A stretch of DNA of 64,000 bases from JACPRL01 sp035573715 (GTDB lineage: Bacteria > Acidobacteriota > Terriglobia > Acidiferrales > 2-02-FULL-67-57), in the NCBI GenBank assembly GCA_035573715.1, contig DATLZZ010000002.1, forward strand, positions 248,001 through 312,000, in the 5' to 3' direction. Below are positions 25,904 to 33,610 of this stretch, one piece after another (positions within the stretch are counted from its first letter, which is position 1; every line of letters starts with the position of its first letter). The notes under the pieces were generated by a model. The model had not been told where the DNA came from. It saw nothing but the letters and a program-made list of their open reading frames with translations, and did no database searches. A program made the position numbers and the translations under genes.

Positions 25904-27129
25904 AGGCGGCTCACGATATCGTCAACGGTGATGACGCCCATCAGCTTCTGCTCGGCGTCCACGACCGGCAGCGAGCGCAGGTTGTATTTGTCGAACAAGT
26001 CGATGACCTGCCGCTCGTTGGTTTGGGCGTCGGCGAAGATGAGTTGCTGGCTCTTGAGCTGTCCCAGCGGCGTCTCGCCAGTGGCCAGCAGTAGGCGTCC
26101 CAGCGGCACCGCTCCCGTCAACACGTTGTCAGTGCTGATAAGGTAGATGGTGTCCAGCGAATCAACGGAGACCTCACTGCCCCGCAGGGCATTGATCACC
26201 TGCGCCGCCGTGGTTTCTTCCACCGAAGCGAACACATCTGGCGTCATCAAGCCGCCGGCGGTGTTCTCGCCGAACTGGAGCAGTTCGGCCAGCTCGCGGG
26301 CTTCGGGGCGGCTCATGTCTTCGAGCACCTGGCTGGCCATTTCGGCGGGCAGCTCGGCCAGAACGTCGGCCGCTTCGTCGGGCGGCATGTGCTCGAGAAT
26401 CTCCGCTGCGCGCTCCGGTTCCAGCGTCTCGATGATTTGCGCCTGGAGCTCGTCCTTGACCTCGCCCAGCGCCTCGGCGATGGTTTCTTTGTCCAGCGAA
26501 TCAATCACCGCTTCGCGCTCGGCCGGCGGCAGTTCTTCGATGATGTCGGCAATGTCGGCCGGGTGCAAACGTCCAAGCTTCGACTCCGGCAGCTTCAGCT
26601 TGACCCGCCGCAGCGGGTCAGGCTCGATCAAGTCGACAAACTCCCACGGAATCGAGCGAGTGGGCAACCCCTTCTGGATAAAGCGGATGAGATTCGGCGG
26701 CACCACGCCCTTGAGCAATCGCCGCAGGGCACCGTGCAGCCCCACGTCCACCTGGGCGAGCCGCAGCTCCATGTGGTTGTTGACAGCGACCTCGACAAGG
26801 TCGACGTCGTTCACGCGCACCACCTTGCGGCCGTGCAGGTCAATGATTTGCTGGTCGAGCACGTCCTTGCGCACGGTCAGCCAGCCTTCATCGGGATGGT
26901 AAGTGTCGAGGTGCAGCTCGCCGGTGTTGAGCCGGACGGAGCCGGGCACTGCCATCGCCACCTGGTCGTAGCGTGCCACCAGCGGCTGATAGCGCCCGCG
27001 GGCGATCACCAGCCGTGCCACGCGGTTGGTTTGCTCGGTCGGCACTAGGCAGAGCTCACGCACGCGCCCGACGTAGTTGCCCTGGGCGTCGTACACGCTG
27101 GCGTCGAGAAGTTCAGTGACGTGAATCAT
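25885..27129 (-). CDS. soluble MgtE-type magnesium sensor (PRC-like + MgtE_N + CBS), no membrane domain
   Basis: 414 residues from the ATG at 27129, chosen over an in-frame GTG at 27135 because GAGG sits 7 nt ahead of the ATG. About 1-100 is PRC-barrel-like (YDAQGNYVGRVRELCLVP). About 188-300 is the MgtE N-terminal superhelix (LHPADIADIIEELPPAERE, EILEHMPPDEAADVLAELP). About 300-414 is a CBS pair (GLMTPDVFASVEETT, LRSLPVVDAEQKLMGVITVD). The five-helix MgtE channel is absent. In MgtE these domains bind Mg and gate the pore. Here they probably gate the overlapping Nramp-related transporter. Confidence 0.87.
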   Translation of the reverse strand: MIHVTELLDASVYDAQGNYVGRVRELCLVPTEQTNRVARLVIARGRYQPLVARYDQVAMAVPGSVRLNTGELHLDTYHPDEGWLTVRKDVLDQQIIDLHGRKVVRVNDVDLVEVAVNNHMELRLAQVDVGLHGALRRLLKGVVPPNLIRFIQKGLPTRSIPWEFVDLIEPDPLRRVKLKLPESKLGRLHPADIADIIEELPPAEREAVIDSLDKETIAEALGEVKDELQAQIIETLEPERAAEILEHMPPDEAADVLAELPAEMASQVLEDMSRPEARELAELLQFGENTAGGLMTPDVFASVEETTAAQVINALRGSEVSVDSLDTIYLISTDNVLTGAVPLGRLLLATGETPLGQLKSQQLIFADAQTNERQVIDLFDKYNLRSLPVVDAEQKLMGVITVDDIVSRLWQRQA

Positions 27130-27154
27130 GGCCACACCTCACCCCTCGGATGGA

Positions 27155-27181
27155 AATAAAAAAACCCGCGGGGACCGCGGG
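27155..27181 (-). terminator. intrinsic terminator after the CYTH gene
   Basis: Minus-strand GC stem CCCGCGG/CCGCGGG (27165-27171 with 27175-27181) and a 3-base loop, followed by seven T residues (27158-27164). It lies between the CYTH stop and the MgtE-sensor start, so it separates the sir2-to-CYTH train from the transporter pair. Confidence 0.8.
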
Positions 27182-27212
27182 GACAGCCCAGTTCTTTTAT
27201 ACGGGTTCGAAT

Positions 27213-27803
27213 TCAGGTTTTCAAGGCGAATCCGCGGTCTCGCGAAGAAAAAATCATGCTCCGGATGGGCCGGCGGTGGCGCCGGCACCAGTTGGCATAA
27301 AGCTGGGCGTAGTTGGCGGTGATGAACTGCGGTAGCCCGGCGCCGAGCAGAGCGCGGGCAGCGCGACGAATCCAGGCGCGGCTGCCCTCGAGCTCGATGA
27401 ACACGCCGATCGGCGTTTCGTCCAACATCGCTTCCCCGCCCCGTTGGCCGTAGACGGTGCGGAATTTCTCGTAGCGGAAAACAGGCACGAGCCCCAGGGC
27501 GGCGAACACCTCGCGGGCGGTTGCGGGATTCTGAACCTCGGTCTCGAGCTCTTCCCGCACCTTGAAGTGCCGGGAGGCAGCCCCCGGGCGCTTGAAGGTC
27601 AGCCAGTGTCGGCCTGCGACTGCGCGCAGTCGCAGCAGGCAGCCGTGGCGCGCCAGCGTTAGGTTGGGCGTGTCGAACACAGTGTTAGCCTCGAAGCTGC
27701 GGCGCTGCCGCAGGCGGAAGCCGGCGGCGCGCAGCCGGCGGCGCGCCTCGGCGGCGCTGGTGACCGCCAGCTTGATTTCAATCTCCGTTCCTCGATGGCG
27801 CAT
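27213..27803 (-). CDS. CYTH domain protein (adenylyl cyclase IV / triphosphatase family)
   Basis: 196 residues. The diagnostic EIEIK is at 7-11. Further tunnel residues are in LLRLRAVAGRHWLTFKRPG, REELETEV, KFRTVYGQ, MLDETPIGVFIELEG. Members hydrolyse inorganic or thiamine triphosphate, or make cAMP (CyaB). Without further context, triphosphatase activity is the safer guess. It starts 8 nt after the polyprenyl synthase ends and is closed by an intrinsic terminator. Confidence 0.87.
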   Translation of the reverse strand: MRHRGTEIEIKLAVTSAAEARRRLRAAGFRLRQRRSFEANTVFDTPNLTLARHGCLLRLRAVAGRHWLTFKRPGAASRHFKVREELETEVQNPATAREVFAALGLVPVFRYEKFRTVYGQRGGEAMLDETPIGVFIELEGSRAWIRRAARALLGAGLPQFITANYAQLYANWCRRHRRPIRSMIFSSRDRGFALKT

Positions 27804-27811
27804 CGGCGGGC

Positions 27812-28816
27812 TTAGTAGTCGCGCGTCAGCACAAATTGCGGCAACGCTTCCAGCGCGCGCTTGTAGACGGAGTCGGGGAACGGCTCCAGCGCCCGGCCGG
27901 CCTCCGCCGCCAGTTCCGCGGCTCGTGCTTGCGTGCGCTCGATCGCACCGGTCTCGCGCACCAAGCCGACAATTTCCTGCGGGCTCACGGATTGGAAGCC
28001 ACGCTCGTGCAACACTGCATCGACTTTCGCGCGCGCATGCGGGGCGCGTTCGAGCGCCAGCACCAGCGGAAGAGTCATCTTCCCTTCCTTCAGGTCGCTC
28101 ACCACCGGCTTGCCCAGCCGCTCAGAAGTGGAGGTGAAGTCGAGCAAGTCGTCGATGATTTGAAATGCCAGTCCGAGGTTGAGGCCGTAGACGGCGAGCC
28201 GTTGCTCGTCTTCGGGGCTTTTGCCACCGAGCAGGGCGGCCAGCTGCATGGAAACCGAAAACAGGCAGGCGGTCTTGCGCCGGGCGATGTCGAGCGCCTG
28301 CGCTTCGTCCACCAACTTGCCCAGAGTGGTGAGCTGCAGGAGCTCGCCTTCGACCATGGTTTGCGTCAGGCCAATCAGTACGTCGAGGATGCGGTAGTTA
28401 CGCTCGCCGAGCGCAATGCGGAACGACTCCATGTAGAGCCAGTCGCCGGCCAGCACCGTCATGGGATTGCCCCAGCGTCGGTTGGAGGAAATCTGGCCGC
28501 GGCGGGTGTCGGCGGCGTCGATGACGTCGTCGTGCAGCAGCGTCGCGGTGTGGATGAGCTCCAGCACAGCGCCCAGGTGCACGCTGGCGCGGCCTTCGTA
28601 GCCGCAAAACTTCGCGCCCAGCAGATGCAGCGCCGGCCGCAAGCGCTTGCCGCCGCTTTCCTGCAAATGCCGCGCGATGGCGGCGACCGGCTCGATGGCG
28701 GAGTTCGCATGGCGGGCCAGTTCGGCCTCTACCTGCGCCAGGTCATCCCGCAGCAGAGCGAAGATTTCGCCGATGTCGGGCGCGGTCTTGTTGTTGGTGG
28801 CCGGATTAGTAGTCAT
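27812..28816 (-). CDS. all-trans polyprenyl diphosphate synthase
   Basis: 334 residues of the trans-prenyltransferase family. The first Asp-rich motif is in LLHDDVIDAADTRRG (about residue 95) and the second in FQIIDDLLDFTS (about 220). KRLRPALHLL and SDLKEGKMTLPLVLAL are also typical. There is no large residue block before the first motif, as expected for a long-chain (C35-C50) enzyme making the quinone side chain. It lies in a tight run with tatD (9 nt) and CYTH (8 nt). Confidence 0.92.
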   Translation of the reverse strand: MTTNPATNNKTAPDIGEIFALLRDDLAQVEAELARHANSAIEPVAAIARHLQESGGKRLRPALHLLGAKFCGYEGRASVHLGAVLELIHTATLLHDDVIDAADTRRGQISSNRRWGNPMTVLAGDWLYMESFRIALGERNYRILDVLIGLTQTMVEGELLQLTTLGKLVDEAQALDIARRKTACLFSVSMQLAALLGGKSPEDEQRLAVYGLNLGLAFQIIDDLLDFTSTSERLGKPVVSDLKEGKMTLPLVLALERAPHARAKVDAVLHERGFQSVSPQEIVGLVRETGAIERTQARAAELAAEAGRALEPFPDSVYKRALEALPQFVLTRDY

Positions 28817-28825
28817 CCCCTTCGA

Positions 28826-29611
28826 TTACGCCTTCGCGCGCGGAAAGAGCCGCAAAAAGTTTTCCGTGGTGCGCGCACCCATCTCTTCGCGGCTCAGGTT
28901 GTGCAGCCGGCCTAATTCGGCAGCCGTTTCGACCACGAACGCCGGCTCGTTGCGTTGCCCGCGGAACGCCTGGGGCGCCAGGTACGGGCAATCGGTTTCC
29001 GTCAGCAACTGCTCCACGGGGATTGCCGCGGCTACGGCGCGCAGGACTTCCGCGCGCGGGAAGGTAAGGTTGCCGGCAAACGAGATCATAAAGCCCCAAT
29101 CAAGGGCGCGCCGGGCATGCTCGGCCGTGCCGCTGAAGCAGTGCAGGATGCCGGCCAGGCCGCTCGAGGCCCACTCTTCTTCCAGCAGGCGGAGACAGTC
29201 GTCCCAGGCCTCGCGGCAGTGAATTATGACGGGCAGTCCAATGGCGCGGGCGCGCTGCAGCTGGTCGCGAAAAACCGACTGTTGCGCGTCGCGGGGCGAG
29301 AATTCGTAATGGTAGTCGAGGCCGATCTCTCCCCACGCCAGGATACGCGGTTGCTTCATCAGATTCTCGACTTCGTCGAGCAAGGCGCCGGTGGCGTGCC
29401 GGGCCTCGTGGGGATGCACGCCGAGCGCCATCCACAGAAAGTTGTGTTCGACCATAAGGAGCATCGTCTTTTCGACCGCCACCGGCTGCGTGGCTTCAGC
29501 GATGGTCAGGATGCAGCCTACATCGGCGGCGCGGGCACGCTCCAGCGCCTCGGCGCGGTCGGAATCAAACCGCGGGTCGTCCAGATGCGCGTGCGAATCG
29601 GTGTAGCTCAC
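28826..29611 (-). CDS. TatD family metal-dependent hydrolase/DNase
   Basis: 261 residues, TIM-barrel amidohydrolase fold. Metal ligands are seen in DSHAHLDD (HxH), GEIGLDYHYE (Glu), VIIHCREAWDD (His), ILHCFSG (His) and TETDCPYLAP (Asp). The length and motif order match TatD/YcfH deoxyribonucleases and D-tyrosyl-tRNA-type hydrolases. The gene begins 3 nt after metG ends, a common tatD-metG pairing in bacteria. Confidence 0.94.
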   Translation of the reverse strand: MSYTDSHAHLDDPRFDSDRAEALERARAADVGCILTIAEATQPVAVEKTMLLMVEHNFLWMALGVHPHEARHATGALLDEVENLMKQPRILAWGEIGLDYHYEFSPRDAQQSVFRDQLQRARAIGLPVIIHCREAWDDCLRLLEEEWASSGLAGILHCFSGTAEHARRALDWGFMISFAGNLTFPRAEVLRAVAAAIPVEQLLTETDCPYLAPQAFRGQRNEPAFVVETAAELGRLHNLSREEMGARTTENFLRLFPRAKA

Positions 29612-29614
29612 AAG

Positions 29615-31573
29615 CTACTTCAGTCGGGCGCCGACCGGCACGTCTTCGGCGAAGGTGACCAACACCGGCCGGCCCTTTTCGCCGACCGAGGCGGCGACAA
29701 TCATTCCGTTCGATTCGAGTCCGCGAATCTTTCGCGGCTGGAGGTTGGTGACGATGACCACTTTCTTGCCGATGACTTCCTCGGGCGTGTAGGCCTCGGC
29801 GATGCCGGCGATGACCTGGCGCACTTCGTCGCCCACATCCACGGTCAGCTTCAGCAGCTTGTTCGCCCCCTTGACGCGCTCGGCGGTCCGCACTTCGGCG
29901 ACGCGCATCTCCACCTTGGCGAATTCGTCAATGGTGATCCAGGTTTTCTCGACGGGTTTCTCGGCCTTGGCCGGCGACGCCAGCGCCGCAGTCATTTCCT
30001 TCTCCAGCGCCCAGAGCTGCTCGATGGCTTCGTCTTTTTCGAGCCGCGGAAAAACAGCCTCGACACGGCCGATGGTGAGGCCGGTGGCGAGCTGACCCCA
30101 ACTGAGGTCATCAAGGTTAGTAGTGGCGAGCTCGCCCTCCAGACCCAACTGCTGTCGCACGCGCTCGGCCGCGGTGGGAATTACGGGATAGAGCAGGATG
30201 GTCGAGATGCGCAGGGCTTCGGCGGCGGTCCACAGCACGGTTGCCAGCCGGGCGCGCTTGGCGGGGTCCTCGGCCAGCACCCAGGGCTCGGTCTCGACAA
30301 TGTACTTGTTGGCGGCCGACACCAGGCTCCAGACGGCTTCCAGTCCCCGCGAGAACTCGTAGCGGTCGAAGCACTGCTGGAACTGGGTGATGGATTGCTC
30401 GGCCACGGCGGCCAGCGCCGCGTCTTCATCGGTGCGGTCGGCGCCGGGCGAAGGATACGGGATCTGGCCGCTGAAGTAGCGCTCAATCATGTTGAGTACG
30501 CGAGAGGCGAGGTTGCCGTAGTCGTTGGCCAGGTCGCTGTTGTAGCGCGTCAGGAGCGCGTCGTAGGTGAAGCTGCTGTCCTGCCCGAAGACCATTTCGC
30601 GCAGGAAGTAGTAGCGCAAGCCGTCGGCGCCGATGACGCGGTGAATCGGCTCGGGGCGAATGATGTTCCCACGCGACTTCGACATCTTCTCCGATTCGAA
30701 CAGCCACCAGCCGTGCGCGTAGATGGTTTTGGGCAGGGGCAGTTTGGCCGCCAGCAGAAACGCCGGCCAGTAGACGGCGTGGAAGCGGACGATTTCTTTG
30801 CCTACCAGTTGCAGGTCGGCCGGCCACAGCCGGTCGAACTCGTTGGCCTCGGCGCCGCTGCCGCCGTAGCCGATGCCGCTCAGATAACCGGTGAGAGCGT
30901 CGAACCAGACGTAGAAGACATGCTCCTCCATCCCCGGCACCGGGATACCCCACCGGAAACGCGTGCGAGTGACGGAGAGGTCGCGCAGGCCGCTCTCGAC
31001 GAAGCTGATGACTTCGTTGCGACGGCTCTCGGGCTGGATGAATTCCGGGTGCTTCTGATAGTGCGCCAGCAGCTTGTCCTGAAAGGCAGACAGCTTGAAG
31101 AAGAGGTTCTTCTCGGTGATGGGCTCGGGCTTGCGGCCGCAGGTGGGACAGTTTCCTTCCGGCGTGGGGTCGGTGACGTAGAGCTCACAGGAGACGCAGT
31201 AGAGGCCCTCGTACTCGCCCTGGTAGATGAAGCCAGCCTTCTTAACGGCGGCGAAGAGCTTTTTCACGCCGGCGTCGTGGCGAGGCTCGGTGGTGCGGAT
31301 GAAGCGGTCGTACTCGAGCCCGAGAGCCTTCCAGACGCGCTGGTAGTGCGCGGCGACCTCGTCCGCGAAAGCCTGCGGCTCCTTGCCCGCCTTGCGGGCC
31401 GAGCGGGCCACGGTTTCTCCGTGCTCGTCGGTGCCGGATAGAAAAACCACGTCGTAGCCGCGCATGCGCTTGTAGCGCGCGATGGTGTCGGCCACCACCG
31501 TCGTGTACGTGTGCCCGATGTGCGGCCGGGCGTTGACGTAGTAGAGCGGCGTGGTGAGGTAGAACTTGGGCAT
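29615..31573 (-). CDS. metG: methionyl-tRNA synthetase
   Basis: 652 residues. The class I HIGH motif is at 18-21 (RPHIGHTYTT) and KMSKS-type at about 296 (EKMSKSRGN). A zinc knuckle CVSCELY/CPTCG inserts at about 125-150, and an anticodon-binding helical domain follows. The final 110 residues form the C-terminal tRNA-binding OB fold (VEMRVAEVRTAERVKGANKL). It is complete and of normal length. The start ATG overlaps the larC stop by one base. Confidence 0.96.
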   Translation of the reverse strand: MPKFYLTTPLYYVNARPHIGHTYTTVVADTIARYKRMRGYDVVFLSGTDEHGETVARSARKAGKEPQAFADEVAAHYQRVWKALGLEYDRFIRTTEPRHDAGVKKLFAAVKKAGFIYQGEYEGLYCVSCELYVTDPTPEGNCPTCGRKPEPITEKNLFFKLSAFQDKLLAHYQKHPEFIQPESRRNEVISFVESGLRDLSVTRTRFRWGIPVPGMEEHVFYVWFDALTGYLSGIGYGGSGAEANEFDRLWPADLQLVGKEIVRFHAVYWPAFLLAAKLPLPKTIYAHGWWLFESEKMSKSRGNIIRPEPIHRVIGADGLRYYFLREMVFGQDSSFTYDALLTRYNSDLANDYGNLASRVLNMIERYFSGQIPYPSPGADRTDEDAALAAVAEQSITQFQQCFDRYEFSRGLEAVWSLVSAANKYIVETEPWVLAEDPAKRARLATVLWTAAEALRISTILLYPVIPTAAERVRQQLGLEGELATTNLDDLSWGQLATGLTIGRVEAVFPRLEKDEAIEQLWALEKEMTAALASPAKAEKPVEKTWITIDEFAKVEMRVAEVRTAERVKGANKLLKLTVDVGDEVRQVIAGIAEAYTPEEVIGKKVVIVTNLQPRKIRGLESNGMIVAASVGEKGRPVLVTFAEDVPVGARLK

Positions 31574-32763
31574 CAGGAGTCCTTGTGTTGCTGGCGGAAA
31601 TAGAACTGGGCGTCGGCAAGCACCTGCTTCAGCGGCACGCCTTTCTCCCGCGCCAGCCGCTGGCAGTCATCGTACTCGGGCGCGGCGTTGAGTACGCGGC
31701 CGTTGAGGCGGGCAAGCTTCATCCGCACCGGGCCGAGCGGAGTTTCGACGGTGACAACGGTGCGATCGAGCACGCGGCGGCGCGCGCTCGATTGCCGCAG
31801 GCCGATGGTTGTCGTCTGCTCGAAAATGAGTTTGGCCAGCGCGTCGGCGCGCTCCGGCGGGCAGATGACGGTCAGCACAAGCCCGGGCCGGTTCTTCTTC
31901 ATCTGCACCGGCGTGTAGTAGACGTCGAGAGCGCCGGCGGCCAGGGCCTGGTCGAGGAAGTAGCCGGCGACGGCGGGGCTCATGTCGTCGAGGTTGCATT
32001 CGAGGATAGTGACCTCGGGCTCTTCGGCGCTGAGCGCCGTTTCGTCCGCCTCGCCGAGAAAGATGCGCAGAACGTTGGGTTGCTCTTTGAGGTCGAGCGA
32101 GCCGGCGCCGTAGCCGATGGTGGCGACGGTCATCGGCGGCAGGGGGCCGAAGCGAGTAACGAGGCCGGCGATGAGCGCCGCGCCCGTCGGCGTTACCAGC
32201 TCGTACGGGATGCCGGTGGAGTACGTGGGCGATTGGCGCAGCATGTCGGCAGTGGCGGGCGCGGGCACGGGAAGCAGACCGTGTTCAGTCTTCACCGTTC
32301 CGCTGCCGACGTTGAGCGGCGAGCAGACGAACCCCTCAATGCCCAACAGCTCGAAGCCAACGCAAGCGCCGACGATGTCAATGATAGCGTCCACCGCGCC
32401 CACTTCGTGGAAGTGGACCTTCTCAATCGGAATTCCGTGGACGTGGGCTTCCGCCTCGCCCAGACACTTGAAGACTTCCGTGGCGCGGGCCCAGACGCGT
32501 GGAGGCAGTTCGGCGCGCTCGATGAGCTGGAGGATATGGGCCAGGTCGCGGTGATGAGGGTGGTGCTCGGTGAGTTCGACGTGGACCTTGGTGGCGCGAA
32601 TGGCGCCGCGCTGCACTTTTTCCGCGCGCAGCGACCAGCCGGAGACGCTCAGCTTGCGCAGCTCGGCTTCAATCTGTGCGAGATCCGCGCCGGCATCTGC
32701 CAACGCCCCCAGCGTCATATCGCCGGCGATACCCGAGAAGCAATCGAAGTAGCAGATCTTCAT
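31573..32763 (-). CDS. larC: nickel-pincer cofactor biosynthesis protein LarC
   Basis: 396 residues in one uninterrupted frame (no larC1/larC2 slip site needed). Recognisable LarC features are MKICYFDCFSGIAGDMTLGA at the N terminus, FHEVGAVDAIIDIVGAC, VTPTGAALIAG and the C-terminal nickel-insertion domain (VQMKKNRPGLVLTVICPPE). LarC uses CTP to insert Ni into the pincer cofactor used by lactate racemase-type enzymes. No larA, larB or larE is in the window. It overlaps sir2 by 4 nt and metG by 1 nt. Confidence 0.92.
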   Translation of the reverse strand: MKICYFDCFSGIAGDMTLGALADAGADLAQIEAELRKLSVSGWSLRAEKVQRGAIRATKVHVELTEHHPHHRDLAHILQLIERAELPPRVWARATEVFKCLGEAEAHVHGIPIEKVHFHEVGAVDAIIDIVGACVGFELLGIEGFVCSPLNVGSGTVKTEHGLLPVPAPATADMLRQSPTYSTGIPYELVTPTGAALIAGLVTRFGPLPPMTVATIGYGAGSLDLKEQPNVLRIFLGEADETALSAEEPEVTILECNLDDMSPAVAGYFLDQALAAGALDVYYTPVQMKKNRPGLVLTVICPPERADALAKLIFEQTTTIGLRQSSARRRVLDRTVVTVETPLGPVRMKLARLNGRVLNAAPEYDDCQRLAREKGVPLKQVLADAQFYFRQQHKDS

Positions 32764-33494
32764 GAGCGAACACCCGGAGCTACGAGTTGGGGCAGCAGTT
32801 CGCCCGAAGGACCGTGGAAGCTGGCGTCGGCCATCGGCGCCAGCGGGGTTTCTTCGGGATTGATTTCGACCACCCGGGCCCCGGCGCGGCGCGCCAGCAG
32901 GGGCAGCGTGGCCGCGGGCTGCACGACGCCGGAAGTACCGACAACGAGGAAGACCTGGGCGCGCTCAGCGGCAGCCACGGATTGCCGGAGCGCCTCTTCA
33001 GGCAGCGCTTCGCCGAACCAGACCACGCCTGGGCGCAGCATCGCCCCGCACCGGCAACGCGGCGGGAGCTCAGGCAGGGGGACATCGCGGTTGACGCTTT
33101 CGTGCTCGCAGCCGGTGCAGCGCACCACCCAGATGTCGCCGTGCAGCTTGAGCAGATGGCGCGAGTCGGCCCGGTCGTGAAGGCCGTCGACGTTTTGCGT
33201 GATGAGCGTGAAGATCGGCGTGCGTTTCTCCAGCTCCGCCAGCGCGTAGTGGCCGGAGTTCGGTTGGGCCGTGGCAATCACTGAGCGGCGCCAGTCGTAC
33301 CATTGCCAGACAGTCAACGGGTCGCGCGCAAAGGCCTCCGGCGTGGCCAGTTGCTCGGGACGGCGCTGACGCCACAACCCTTCGGCGCCGCGGAAGGTGG
33401 GCAGGCCGCTCTCGCGGGAGATACCGGCACCGGTGAGCACGGCGATGCGCTCGGCCTCTGCAAGCCACTGCTGGACAGTCGCGAGAGTGGTCAC
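32760..33494 (-). CDS. SIR2 family NAD-dependent protein deacylase, class III type
   Basis: 244 residues from the GTG at 33494 (GGGGAG ahead of it). An in-frame TTG at 33521 overlaps the -10 box and is rejected. The NAD motifs GAGISRESGLPTFRG and TQNVDGLHDRA (catalytic His follows in LLKLHG) are intact. The zinc cysteines are CTGCEH and CRCGAMLRPG. WQWYDWRR carries the Tyr-x-x-Arg pair that binds negatively charged acyl groups in class III sirtuins, so desuccinylase/demalonylase activity is likely. It is the first gene of the minus-strand train. Confidence 0.92.
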   Translation of the reverse strand: MTTLATVQQWLAEAERIAVLTGAGISRESGLPTFRGAEGLWRQRRPEQLATPEAFARDPLTVWQWYDWRRSVIATAQPNSGHYALAELEKRTPIFTLITQNVDGLHDRADSRHLLKLHGDIWVVRCTGCEHESVNRDVPLPELPPRCRCGAMLRPGVVWFGEALPEEALRQSVAAAERAQVFLVVGTSGVVQPAATLPLLARRAGARVVEINPEETPLAPMADASFHGPSGELLPQLVAPGVRS

Positions 33495-33520
33495 GAAGCT
33501 CCCCAAGATTGCAGGCAACA

Positions 33521-33529
33521 ACTATAGCA
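33521..33529 (-). promoter_or_regulatory. extended -10 promoter of the sir2-larC-metG train
   Basis: TGcTATAGT on the minus strand, 27 nt before the sir2 GTG. It has no good -35, as is usual for extended -10 promoters. It diverges from the argS promoter. Confidence 0.45.
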
Positions 33530-33552
33530 CAGCGGACGCGCCGCCCAGCGTT

Positions 33553-33581
33553 TTGACGGGCAGCGGAGTGCCGACTATAAT
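33553..33581 (+). promoter_or_regulatory. promoter of argS-tldD-tldE
   Basis: -35 TTGACG (33553-33558), 17-nt spacer, -10 TATAAT (33576-33581), 29 nt upstream of the argS GTG. A GAGAGGA ribosome-binding site lies between. Confidence 0.8.
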
Positions 33582-33610
33582 CGCGGGCGACCAGAGAGGA
33601 CTCATCGCGA

